From NCBI GenBank assembly GCA_903831825.1, contig CAIKZE010000007.1, forward strand, positions 1 to 45,224: a stretch of DNA of 45,224 nucleotides, written 5' to 3'. Position 1 is the first letter of the stretch; every line of letters starts with the position of its first letter. Position numbers and translations under genes: made by a program. Of the stretch, positions 13,626-22,273 are shown in pieces. The notes under the pieces were generated by a model. That model was not told the origin of the DNA, ran no database searches, and saw only the letters and a program-made list of their open reading frames with translations. Origin of the DNA: an uncultured Lentisphaeria bacterium. GTDB lineage: Bacteria > Verrucomicrobiota > Lentisphaeria > Victivallales > Victivallaceae.

Positions 13626-16600
13626 ATGCACCGTTTTTTTGTTTTACCGTTAATAGCCGTGTTCTCATTTTTAACTGTCAACGTCATGGCAGCCGAAGCG
13701 CCGGTACTGATAGACCGCGCACAGGCCGTCGCCGCGGCGGCAAAAGTCTCGGTCAAGGATTATCCGGATGCGGATGTCGTGCTGATTCACGATTATGAGA
13801 AAGCGTGGTACAAACCGGACGGCACCGGCTACACCGTCGAAGAAGTCTACGAAAAAATCCTGACCGAAAAAGGCAAACGGGAAAGCAACACCCTGGATTT
13901 GTATTTCCACAAACATTACAATAAGATGGAAGTGTTGCAGTTGGAACTCATCAAACCGGACGGCAAGGCGGTTGCAATTGACATTGCGGCTAATTCCAAG
14001 ACCATGGTTGATTCATCGCAGATGGGAGCGAACATTTACGACCCTAACAGTCAGATTCTCAAAATAACGATACCGGATCTGCAAATCGGCGATATCGTTC
14101 ATGTCATGACCAGGGATACGATCATCAACACCCGGATCAAAGACACCTGGAGCGAATTCTTTGTTCTCCAGTCCACCAACCCGCTCCTGCGTTACGACAT
14201 TGAAATCAGCGCGCCGCCGGAACGTCCCCTGGCGCGGAAAATGGTCAAAGATGAAGTCAAAGGCACCATCACCTTTTCTCAGAAAGAAGTTGACGGAAGG
14301 ATAATTTACCGCTGGACCGCGGCAAATGTTCCGCGGATTTTCGAAGAGCCTAATATGCCGCCATACTACACGGTCTGCCAGCGCCTGCTGGTCAGCACTG
14401 TCCGCGACTGGTCGGATATTTCAAAATGGTACTGGGCGATCAGCAAAGCACATCTTGACAAGATTACTCCGGAGATGAAAAAGACCACCGAAGAAATTGT
14501 TAAAGGCCTGAAAACTCCGCAGGAAAAAATTGAAGCCATTTTTCAGTTTGTCTCGAAAAAAATACGCTACATGGGCATCACCCCGGAAAATGTTGCTCCC
14601 GGCTATGAACCGCATGACGTGAATATCACCTTTGAAAACCGTTACGGCGTCTGCCGCGACAAAGCCGCGCTGCTGGTGGCCATGCTGCGCGCCGCCGGAT
14701 TCGATGCATTCCCGGTGCTATTTTACTCGGGACAGAAAAAAGACATCGAAGTTCCGAACACCTATTTCAACCATGCGATCAGCGCGGTTGAACTGGAAAA
14801 AGGCAAATATATTCTGATGGATTCAACCGATGAGGCCACCTCCGAACTGTTTCCGTCGTATCTGTGCGATATGAGCTATATTGTGGCGCGTCCCGAAGGC
14901 GATCCATTGAGAACATCCCCGATAACCCCGTCCGAAGAAAATATGCTGACCATCACTACCATCGGCAAAGTCTCGCCTAAAGGCGATTTTGAAGGTACTG
15001 CCACTCTGGATTTCAAGGGGATCAACGATGGGGCGTATCGCGATTTCTTCGGACATTCCAAACCTGAACAAATTCACGATTTTTTTGCCTCACGGCTGAA
15101 AAATGCCATTTCCGGCGCGGAACTGACTTCGTTGAAAGTTACGCCTGAACTGATGTCAAATGTAGCGGTGCCGCTGCAGGCAGTAATTAAGTTCAAAGCG
15201 CCCGATTTCCTTATTCAGGGGAAAAATGATACTATGGTTGCGCCCCCCTGGTTCGGTTCCAGTTTCGGCGTCGTAAACTTTGTCCTGGGCTCCACCGGAC
15301 TGAAGAAACGGCTGTTCCCGCTGAAAGTATTTTCCACCTGCGGCATTCAGGAAAGTTTCAAAGTTGAACTGCCGGCCGGCCTGGTTCCCGAACTGATGCC
15401 GAAATATCAGACCGTTGACAACCCGCAAATCAAATGGGTGCGGAATATTAGCTCTTCCGGTTCTGAGCTTGACGGCAACAGCATTTTCCAGGTCCGCACC
15501 CTGGAATTTCTGCCGCCGCAATATGATGCGCTGAAACAACTGCTGAAAGAAATGGAATACCAGAAACGCAAAATGCCGGTATTTCGTCCGGCGGCAATTA
15601 CCGGACAGAAAGGCGCGGTAAACCCGGCCTATGAAGGCGCTGACGCAGTCATTTTGAATCAGGATATAACGATTGACTTGAAAGGCAAGGGCGAATGGAC
15701 TTTTACTGAAAAAATCACCAAAAAGATTCTGACCTACGCAGGAATGAAAAATAATTCGGAGCTTAAACTCTCATATAATCCGGCCTGGGATAAAGTTGCG
15801 ATCACTGATGCGATTGTAAAAAGCCCGGATGGCTCGGTCAGAAAACTCGACAGCAAGGAGCTGAACCTGATGGATGAACCCTGGAGCGGCTCCGCCCCGC
15901 GTTATCCGGCAGGCAAAATACTGGTCGCCAGCCTTCCCGGAGTTCAGGCCGGAAGCGAAATCCAGTACACCATCACCAGTGAACATAAAGACCGTCCGTT
16001 CTTCGGAATTATCGGACTGTTCCGCAATTTCGATCCGATAGCCAAAAAGAAGGTTGTTTTAATCTATGATGGAAAATTGCCCGTCAATATTTCCCCGGCG
16101 CCGGAAGGCGTCAAAGAATCGAAAGATATCAGCAACGGCAAAGTCCGGATGACTTGGGAAGTTGAAAACGCCCAGGCAATAAAGGCCGAACCGGCGCTGC
16201 CGCCGGTATGGAGTTTTGCGCCTTCGATTTTTATCTCGACCGGAGACTGGAAATCTTACGGAACTGCTTCAAGTGAAGTCCTGGAAAAGGCAGCGGCTGA
16301 CCAGCCCAAGTCTGCGGCAATGGCCGTAAAATTAACGGAAAAACTCAGCGCTGACTCTGAAAAAATCCTGGCCATTCGAAATTTCGTGGCCGAAAACGTC
16401 CGGCCAATCGGCCCCGAATTCGACGATCTGCCGGTTTCATGTGTTACGCCGGCCGACAAAGTGCTCGCCGACCGTTACGGCAATACGGCAGACCGTGCCG
16501 TGCTGCTTTACTCCATGCTCCGGGCTGCCGGCCTTAATGCTGAATTGGTACTGGCTTCCGGATTCATCGGCATTCCGGAACTTTTTGAGAAAGTAGAAGA

Positions 16601-17450
16601 ATATCCGCAGTCAGTCTTTGGCGAAGTGCTGGTCCGCGTTAATTACGGAAAAAACTCCGTTCTGCTGAATGATACGAACCAATATGCCGCCCTTGGAACC
16701 AGTCCGCATAACGGCAAATATTGCCTGAACCTGATTGACAACAGCATTGACCTCGTAAAGACCGGCAAGGATTTTCAGGATTATTCGAAAACCGTATGCG
16801 CGATCAAACTCAAAGCCGACGGCTATGCCGGAATCGAAATATCCAACTTATTCTTCGGCGGAAATTTTGGCTACACCAATCAAATGTTTTCGGAATTTAC
16901 GCCGGAACAGCGCAGCCGCTATTTCCAGCGTGCCGTAAATGACATTTCCCAGTCTGCCGTTCCCTCCAGGGATTTGGAAGCTGATTTCAAATCTTATCCG
17001 GGCAGACAATCAATTGCCGTCAACGTCGAACGTTATGCGGTGCGGGATAACGGGTTATTTTATTTCAATCTGCCCGGCAATATACTCAGAGGAATCTTCG
17101 CTGCCGGCGAAGCCACCAGGCTCAATCCCTATTTCCGTGCTGAACCGCTGAGACTTTCCATGCAGTATGTTATTGATCTGCCTGAAAACAACGCAACCAT
17201 AAGATTACTTCCGCCGGATATCAAGTGGTCATGCCCCGGCAATGGCGGCACCGTTACGGTAAAATCCACGATGCTCGGCACGGCGAAGATCCTCATCTCC
17301 TGTTCGGTGAATCTGCGACCATGCATCCTGAGTCCCGAAGAATACCAGAAGCTGGTCGGTATTCAGGCACGGTTGTCCAATCCGAACATGAATATCGTGA
17401 TGATTTCCGGCCTGAATGAGCTAAACACAAAACCAGCCGAGAAAAAATGA
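13626..17450 (+). CDS. Large secreted DUF3857/transglutaminase protein, duplicated
   Basis: A 1274-residue exported protein (signal peptide MHRFFVLPLIAVFSFLTVNV..MAA) made of two similar halves. Half 1 has a DUF3857 domain (about 30-270) and a transglutaminase-like core (about 290-430) with Cys343 in 'RYGVCRDKAALL', His in 'YFNHAISAVEL' and Asp in 'ILMDSTDE', a complete triad. Half 2 repeats DUF3857 (about 690-890) and the core, but the Cys position is Thr954 ('RYGNTADRAVLL'), the His position is not His ('VFGEVLVRV') and only the Asp remains. The role is probably periplasmic peptide or protein processing or binding. The start at 13626 is supported by GGAGGA 5 nt upstream and by the signal peptide. 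No operon partner is clear. Confidence 0.85.
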   Translation: MHRFFVLPLIAVFSFLTVNVMAAEAPVLIDRAQAVAAAAKVSVKDYPDADVVLIHDYEKAWYKPDGTGYTVEEVYEKILTEKGKRESNTLDLYFHKHYNKMEVLQLELIKPDGKAVAIDIAANSKTMVDSSQMGANIYDPNSQILKITIPDLQIGDIVHVMTRDTIINTRIKDTWSEFFVLQSTNPLLRYDIEISAPPERPLARKMVKDEVKGTITFSQKEVDGRIIYRWTAANVPRIFEEPNMPPYYTVCQRLLVSTVRDWSDISKWYWAISKAHLDKITPEMKKTTEEIVKGLKTPQEKIEAIFQFVSKKIRYMGITPENVAPGYEPHDVNITFENRYGVCRDKAALLVAMLRAAGFDAFPVLFYSGQKKDIEVPNTYFNHAISAVELEKGKYILMDSTDEATSELFPSYLCDMSYIVARPEGDPLRTSPITPSEENMLTITTIGKVSPKGDFEGTATLDFKGINDGAYRDFFGHSKPEQIHDFFASRLKNAISGAELTSLKVTPELMSNVAVPLQAVIKFKAPDFLIQGKNDTMVAPPWFGSSFGVVNFVLGSTGLKKRLFPLKVFSTCGIQESFKVELPAGLVPELMPKYQTVDNPQIKWVRNISSSGSELDGNSIFQVRTLEFLPPQYDALKQLLKEMEYQKRKMPVFRPAAITGQKGAVNPAYEGADAVILNQDITIDLKGKGEWTFTEKITKKILTYAGMKNNSELKLSYNPAWDKVAITDAIVKSPDGSVRKLDSKELNLMDEPWSGSAPRYPAGKILVASLPGVQAGSEIQYTITSEHKDRPFFGIIGLFRNFDPIAKKKVVLIYDGKLPVNISPAPEGVKESKDISNGKVRMTWEVENAQAIKAEPALPPVWSFAPSIFISTGDWKSYGTASSEVLEKAAADQPKSAAMAVKLTEKLSADSEKILAIRNFVAENVRPIGPEFDDLPVSCVTPADKVLADRYGNTADRAVLLYSMLRAAGLNAELVLASGFIGIPELFEKVEEYPQSVFGEVLVRVNYGKNSVLLNDTNQYAALGTSPHNGKYCLNLIDNSIDLVKTGKDFQDYSKTVCAIKLKADGYAGIEISNLFFGGNFGYTNQMFSEFTPEQRSRYFQRAVNDISQSAVPSRDLEADFKSYPGRQSIAVNVERYAVRDNGLFYFNLPGNILRGIFAAGEATRLNPYFRAEPLRLSMQYVIDLPENNATIRLLPPDIKWSCPGNGGTVTVKSTMLGTAKILISCSVNLRPCILSPEEYQKLVGIQARLSNPNMNIVMISGLNELNTKPAEKK

Positions 17451-17635
17451 GTCATGTACGCGAAATAACAGTGTTGTTTGCATTTTATGATGGAAAATAT
17501 CTATAAATCTCATTTCTCTTCAAAATAATAGAGAAATATTTATTGAAAAATGAAACTCAACCAGTAGATTATACTGATATACGCCATTTAATTTACGGCA
17601 GCCATGAGCTATACAATACACGCCTGGAGGCAATG

Positions 17636-18118
17636 ATGAAAAACAGCTTTACGAAGTATGTCGATAAGGACACTATTCTCGTCCTTGACGGCAAAACTAA
17701 ATTTGATGTCCTGGATAAATTAATCACGTGTGCCGCGGACAAGTCAAAAGTTGACCGTGACATTATCATGAGAGCTACCTGGAAACGCGAAAAAATGATG
17801 ACCACCGGCGTCGGTTTCGGACTCGCGCTGCCGCATATCCGCCTGACCGGGATTCCTGAACCGGTAGTGCTGGTCGGCCTTTGCAAAGAACCCATCGTTG
17901 ACTATCAGAGCCAGGATGATCAGCCGATTCGCGTACTTGTCTTTATCGTCGCTCCCGAGGGCAATCAGGAAGATTATCTCCAGCTTCTCGGCAGCATCTC
18001 CAGAAAGTTGCGCAACGCGGAAATGATCGGCGAGATCGTTGAAAATATTGCGCGTCCTTCTCAGGTGCTCCGCATTCTCAAGCGCAGAAGCAAAGAAGAA
18101 GGCGAATCAGAAGAATAG
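17636..18118 (+). CDS. PTS EIIA domain protein (fructose/nitrogen type)
   Basis: A single EIIA-type phosphocarrier domain, 160 residues. The active-site His67 is in 'FGLALPHIR', preceded by the family pattern 'KREKMMTTGVG' and followed by 'VVLVGLCKEPIVDYQSQDDQPIRVLVFIVAPEGNQEDYLQLL'-type sequence, in which Asp/Gly and hydrophobic positions fit EIIA-Fru/EIIA-Ntr. No EIIB or EIIC and no HPr kinase are nearby, so a regulatory rather than transport role is likely. The start at 17636 is supported by GGAGG 5 nt upstream; a TTG at 17543 would add 31 residues but has no ribosome-binding site. The gap to the next gene (45 nt) permits co-transcription. Confidence 0.8.
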   Translation: MKNSFTKYVDKDTILVLDGKTKFDVLDKLITCAADKSKVDRDIIMRATWKREKMMTTGVGFGLALPHIRLTGIPEPVVLVGLCKEPIVDYQSQDDQPIRVLVFIVAPEGNQEDYLQLLGSISRKLRNAEMIGEIVENIARPSQVLRILKRRSKEEGESEE

Positions 18119-18163
18119 TTCCTGCTTTCGTGGAGAAAGTAGAAAAACTGTTGGGTGCTGTAA

Positions 18164-19105
18164 ATGTCAAACACAATTGTAGTAGCAAGCGACAGAAATT
18201 ATATTTGGGGCGTCTGGCTGCTCATTGTGTCTATGCGTAAAAACTCCATGAATGAGCCGGTTTTGGTACAGGGAGAAGCGTATTCGGAATCCGACATTGC
18301 GGTTCTTAAACAGTTTCCTGGTGTAGAGGTACTGAACAGGGCTCATAGTCTTGGACGGAATATTACCTGCAGCAAACCGGACGCAATGCTACTGCCAGAC
18401 ACGGATTATATTACATGGGTCGATTGCGACGGCATTTTTACCGGCAATTGCAGCCGCTACCTGACTGCCGACCCGGAACATATCCATATCGGAGTACGGG
18501 GAGTCATGGAGAATGCCGCGGTATTTTCCAAGCGTTATGAAGCAAACGACACCTTTGGCGCCATTCCCGCTAAAATTTTGGATACCTGGAAAAAGGATGT
18601 AGGAGAAAACACTGAATCGGCATTGCTTACATCCTGTTACTGCTGTTATATTTCCATTCACCGGAGCCATCGGGCGCTTCTGGAGAAATGGCGTGACCAG
18701 ATACATAAGGTATTGCCGAATGATGACGTCGGAGTCTGTGACACGCGCAACCCCGCTTATTGGCAGACAGATGATTCGGTGCTGAACTCGATCCTGTGTT
18801 TTTCTAAAGTGGCTGTTCCGCCAACCGATAAATTCATGCTGGACAAGGATCCGAGTGCCATGTATATACACTTTGCGTACAACCCCAAACCCTGGCAGAT
18901 GTGGAATACCCACAGCATTGCACATTTTGACCAAACGGTTGAACTGGTTGAATGGGCTGTCGCCCAAGGCTATAAAACTCCGGGACCGCTTCCGCTTTCT
19001 TTGCTGCGCAAATATCGCATGCTTAATCATCTGCTCGCCTATTTCGGCGGGAATTGGTTGAGGGTAAAAAAAGTGCTGCGCCGGATCGGTATCGTGATTC
19101 GATGA
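18164..19105 (+). CDS. Glycosyltransferase-like protein (GT-A fold, GT8-like)
   Basis: A 313-residue protein that looks like a nucleotide-sugar-dependent transferase. It begins 'SNTIVVASDRNYIWGVWLLIVSMRKNS', typical of GT8-like proteins, where a 'xxSDxxY' opening and first-strand pattern bind the nucleotide. It has a D-x-D-like motif in 'ITWVDCDGIFTGNCSRYL' (about 85-102) and 'HFAYNPKPWQMWN' near residue 235, as in GT8 'H(F)xGxxKPW'. The C-terminal helix is basic and could touch the membrane. The acceptor is unknown. It lies 45 nt after the EIIA gene. No strong ribosome-binding site is seen, so the start is uncertain. Confidence 0.7.
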   Translation: MSNTIVVASDRNYIWGVWLLIVSMRKNSMNEPVLVQGEAYSESDIAVLKQFPGVEVLNRAHSLGRNITCSKPDAMLLPDTDYITWVDCDGIFTGNCSRYLTADPEHIHIGVRGVMENAAVFSKRYEANDTFGAIPAKILDTWKKDVGENTESALLTSCYCCYISIHRSHRALLEKWRDQIHKVLPNDDVGVCDTRNPAYWQTDDSVLNSILCFSKVAVPPTDKFMLDKDPSAMYIHFAYNPKPWQMWNTHSIAHFDQTVELVEWAVAQGYKTPGPLPLSLLRKYRMLNHLLAYFGGNWLRVKKVLRRIGIVIR

Positions 19106-19306
19106 TGTCTGCGCGGATGCTGTTTCCAGCTACTGATTCCGCGTAAAATTCCCAATATCAGACAGTATCCAGTCTGAAAAACTCGAGAGAAAGACACTAT
19201 CTGTTTCCCCTTTTTTTTGTCTTGGTCGTACCGAAATTTCACAAGTCATTCCGCACAGCATACGCTTTTTTTATTTTATTTATTTATTGAAAAATATTTT
19301 TTTTGG

Positions 19307-19312
19307 TATAAT
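19307..19312 (+). promoter_or_regulatory. Extended -10 promoter of the G-x-Q repeat protein
   Basis: TGG-TATAAT forms an extended -10 box (TGnTATAAT), with the start point expected near 19319 and a 44-nt leader before the ATG at 19363. No -35 at 16-18 bp is good, which is typical for extended -10 promoters. The upstream region is very AT-rich. Confidence 0.6.
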
Positions 19313-19362
19313 GTTTTAATATTGCAGGTAATTATCTAGTAACATCAAACAAGGAGAAGATC

Positions 19363-19893
19363 ATGAAAAAGTTAATGCTCGCAATCATTGTGGCCGCAGT
19401 GTGCTGTTTCAGCACGTTCGCCCAGGACACAAAAGCTAAAACCACCGCCCAGGACGCAAAGACTACGCAAGTCCCGCCCGAAAGATGGGATGCAGTCCTT
19501 GGAGGATTCTGGTTTGGAGTTCCGGCCTCGATTGAAACCGCCAATGTCTGCGGTTTGAAATGGGGTTTGCCGATTTCATCCGGACACGGAAAAGTAATTG
19601 GATTCGAATGGTCTTTTTTCTGCTGCGCGACTGACAATGTAAAAGGCTTTCAATGGGCAATGATCGGGGTAAACGATTCCCAGGATTTCAGCGGCATGCA
19701 GATGGCTCTGGTAAACGTAGTGGAGAAAAAAATCTGCGGACTTCAATTCGGGATTGTAAATAAATGCGACAAGGAAGGCGTCCAGATCGGGATCGTCAAT
19801 GCCGCCGACAATGCCGATTGCCAAATCGGGATTGTAAACCTGAACAAAAACGGCTGGATGCCATTCATGGTAGGCATAAATCACAGCAAATAA
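19363..19893 (+). CDS. Secreted G-x-Q-h-G-h-V-N repeat protein (LA_2272-like)
   Basis: A 176-residue exported protein: signal peptide (KKLMLAIIVAAVCCFSTFA), a short polar linker, then a region of about six repeats of roughly 17 residues with the pattern 'GxQxGhVNxxxxxxxG' (for example 'GMQMALVNVVEKKICG', 'GLQFGIVNKCDKEG', 'VQIGIVNAADNADC', 'QIGIVNLNKNGW'). Such repeats occur in surface proteins called LA_2272-type and probably make a short beta-structure. AAGGAG 8 nt before the ATG is a strong ribosome-binding site. A promoter lies at 19307 and a strong hairpin follows, so it is a monocistronic unit. Several Cys residues may form disulfides. Confidence 0.75.
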   Translation: MKKLMLAIIVAAVCCFSTFAQDTKAKTTAQDAKTTQVPPERWDAVLGGFWFGVPASIETANVCGLKWGLPISSGHGKVIGFEWSFFCCATDNVKGFQWAMIGVNDSQDFSGMQMALVNVVEKKICGLQFGIVNKCDKEGVQIGIVNAADNADCQIGIVNLNKNGWMPFMVGINHSK

Positions 19894-19922
19894 ATAATCT
19901 CGCTTTTAAAAATTGTTCATTT

Positions 19923-19962
19923 CCGGCCGCTTCCATGTGGAATGCGGCCGGATTTATATTAT
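19923..19962 (+). terminator. Probable intrinsic terminator after the repeat protein
   Basis: CCGGCCGC and GCGGCCGG (19923-19951) with further pairing TTCCA/TGGAA and a 2-nt loop make a strong hairpin 30 nt after the stop codon. The following stretch (atttatatt) is only moderately T-rich, so termination may be incomplete. Confidence 0.65.
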
Positions 19963-20148
19963 GACCATTTCCAATCGATCATCTGTTACTGCTTCTGTTG
20001 ACAATATCTGAATCATCCCCGTTTTTATTCTTTTTGTTGAAATCAGCCACGGGAATATTGACTTTTGCGCTTAATAGTGTAAATTTTTCAGATGTACATT
20101 TGAGTTAATGTCCCTCTAAAAAAACCATCTAATAACGGAGCGGATTGT

Positions 20149-21318
20149 TTGTCGCAGTCATCATCTATGAAGCTAAATCAAGTACTGAATACCAAGGAAA
20201 AGATACGGTCTTGTCTGCATTTTCGTTGTGGAAATAAAAACAGCAGAAAGGCGCTTATACTCTCGACCACCGGCAACTCTCATGGCTTATCATTCCCTTT
20301 TCACTATTACAGGCGGGAATTGGCGACTGAATTCAACTTCCATTTTGAAGAACATATCAGTGACAATTTAGACGAAAAGTTAAATAAAATAAAAGGTTTC
20401 AAGGGTGATATAATTTTCGTCAGCACACCGCTCCGGGTTAACGGAGAAATTTTATCAAGGCAGAAAGTCCTTGAATTCTTTCAGTCAATTGACCGCGCCC
20501 GGCGTTTCAAGCTGGTTTTTTTTAGTATTTCCGACAATGCGGTTTCACCATATTTTGACATTCTGCCTCATATAGACCTGTTCCTGACGCCGTTTGTATT
20601 CAGAGATCAGCATAATTATGAAAAGCCTTTTAAAGGCGGAAATATTATGGCTGATTATCTTGCCGACAGGTTTCAACTGGCAACGACTAAGGAAAATGGC
20701 TTTCATGACGAACTTTTTTTATCGCAACCGGCAACAGATCAAATATACAAAATAATGCCGTCCTGGAACTGGATGCTGTGGCGAAGCATGATAAAAGTAT
20801 TCAAGAGCCAGAACTATCGTTGTATTCTGAATGGACGAAGAACCATTGATGTAACCTGCCGGTTCACCCAATATGAAGGCTGGTGCCAATTCCACAGACT
20901 GCATGTCTGTGAGCAGTTGGCGGCACTTTCGTCTAAATACACGATTGTCGCCACCAAAAATAAAGTTGATCTCAAGAGTTATTATCGCGAACTGGAATCA
21001 AGCCGGATATCATTCTCTCCATTCGGATATGGCGAAATCTGTCCGAAAGATTTTGAAGCGATGATTAAAGGCTGCCTCTTGCTGAAACCATCCGTTGATC
21101 ACTTGATTACTTATCCGCAAATCCATATTGAAAATGAAACCTATGTGCCGGTAGCATGGGATCTGGCGGACCTGGAAGAGAAAATCACTTATTACCTGGA
21201 GCGTCCGGAAGAGCAGCGGCGAATCACCGCTAACGCCGCAAAGGCATACGAAAAGTTTTTCACAGAACGCGGCTTCCTCGCCAAGATAGAGGAAATACTC
21301 CGCCGCCTGGACACATAA
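20149..21318 (+). CDS. CgeB-like glycosyltransferase or exostosin-like protein
   Basis: A 389-residue protein without membrane segments. The C-terminal half resembles the GT1-type donor-binding domain found in CgeB/exostosin-like proteins: 'SSRISFSPFGYGEICPKDFEAMIKGCLLLKP' (about 285-315), where the 'E-h' within FEAMI marks the nucleotide-sugar region, then 'LADLEEKITYYLERPEEQRRI'. The N-terminal half is variable. The start is a TTG with GGAG 8 nt upstream; an ATG six codons later is the alternative. It faces the SUMF1-domain gene tail to tail. It may contribute to surface polysaccharide decoration, but it lies outside the minus-strand cluster. The function is inferred by fold only. Confidence 0.65.
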   Translation: MSQSSSMKLNQVLNTKEKIRSCLHFRCGNKNSRKALILSTTGNSHGLSFPFHYYRRELATEFNFHFEEHISDNLDEKLNKIKGFKGDIIFVSTPLRVNGEILSRQKVLEFFQSIDRARRFKLVFFSISDNAVSPYFDILPHIDLFLTPFVFRDQHNYEKPFKGGNIMADYLADRFQLATTKENGFHDELFLSQPATDQIYKIMPSWNWMLWRSMIKVFKSQNYRCILNGRRTIDVTCRFTQYEGWCQFHRLHVCEQLAALSSKYTIVATKNKVDLKSYYRELESSRISFSPFGYGEICPKDFEAMIKGCLLLKPSVDHLITYPQIHIENETYVPVAWDLADLEEKITYYLERPEEQRRITANAAKAYEKFFTERGFLAKIEEILRRLDT

Positions 21319-21400
21319 TTTATCTGCTGCGTCCGACCGTCCGGACTTTCGATGGTAATCTGCGATTATTGCGCCACATACTCAAAGGCGGAAGCAAATA

Positions 21401-22213
21401 TCACTTGGAAATACTACCCATCACAACCCGGAATCCCAAGTAGTAGTATGTGCATCCAGTCAAATAGCTACCCCGAAACGCCACCAGAAAGTACCTTGGA
21501 CTACAGTACCAAGCGCCGCCGCGTATCACTCGAGCCAATGTTCCGCTGCTCCAACGACTGCCATCCGACGGCGCACCGTTATAGTTGTCGTGCCAATCAT
21601 CCAAACACCATTCCCAGACATTGCCGCTCATATCGCAAATACCAAGTTCATTAGGGGATTTAGTTCCAACTTCATGAGCTGCTTTGCCTGAGTTGCCAAT
21701 ATACCACGCCACGCTGTCAATATTGTCGCCGCCGCTGTATTTGTAACCCCGGCTCACAGTTCCGCCGCGGGCGGCGAACTCCCACTCCGCTTCCGTGGGC
21801 AGCCGGTATTCATATCCTGAAGGTAAACGTCCGGCATTGCGTTCCCGGTCAGTTAATTTTTGACAGAAGCTCACGGCGTCATTCCAGCTTACGAACTCTA
21901 CCGGATTGTTAATGCCTTTAACATAACTCGGGTTGCTTCCCATGATTCTCTGGTATTCATTCTGGGTTACCTCACACCTGCCGATCCAATACTCTTTGCC
22001 AATCGTTACACGATGTACCGGCTTCTCAGAGTCTTCTCCATCATTTGACCCCATCATGAAACTGCCCGGTGCAACGCACACAAAATTCATGCCTAAGCCG
22101 GGCACCCGCCACGGCTGTCCTGAGGCAGGTCCGCCATCTGCGAAAGTATGGCATGGCAAAAGCCAAACCACACATATTGCTAAAAAGATCATGTTTTTCA
22201 GTCGAGCAGGCAT
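21401..22213 (-). CDS. SUMF1-domain (formylglycine-generating-enzyme-like) secreted protein
   Basis: A 270-residue protein with a signal peptide (MIFLAICVVWLLPCHTFADGG region) and one SUMF1/FGE-sulfatase domain (about 32-265). It has 'GSFMMGSNDGED', 'HRVTIGKEYWIGRCEVTQNEYQ', 'NPVEFVSWNDAVSFC', 'YRLPTEAEWEFAARGG', 'DMSGNVWEWCLDDW' and 'VIRGGAWYCSPRYFLVAFRG'. True FGEs need two Cys close together near this last motif (RGG-S-x-x-C-x4-C); only one Cys is seen, so the protein probably lacks sulfatase-activating activity. Such domains in bacteria often act as binding modules. AAGGA precedes the ATG by about 9 nt. Confidence 0.85.
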   Translation of the reverse strand: MPARLKNMIFLAICVVWLLPCHTFADGGPASGQPWRVPGLGMNFVCVAPGSFMMGSNDGEDSEKPVHRVTIGKEYWIGRCEVTQNEYQRIMGSNPSYVKGINNPVEFVSWNDAVSFCQKLTDRERNAGRLPSGYEYRLPTEAEWEFAARGGTVSRGYKYSGGDNIDSVAWYIGNSGKAAHEVGTKSPNELGICDMSGNVWEWCLDDWHDNYNGAPSDGSRWSSGTLARVIRGGAWYCSPRYFLVAFRGSYLTGCTYYYLGFRVVMGSISK

Positions 22214-22273
22214 TTCTAAGCATCCTTATTTGTTTATGTCGGAAGTGTCTATCAGCTTTGCAGTTGCCATTCC

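Noticed and set aside
21401-22213. Functional formylglycine-generating enzyme
   Set aside because: The second active-site Cys is absent and no sulfatase gene is near.
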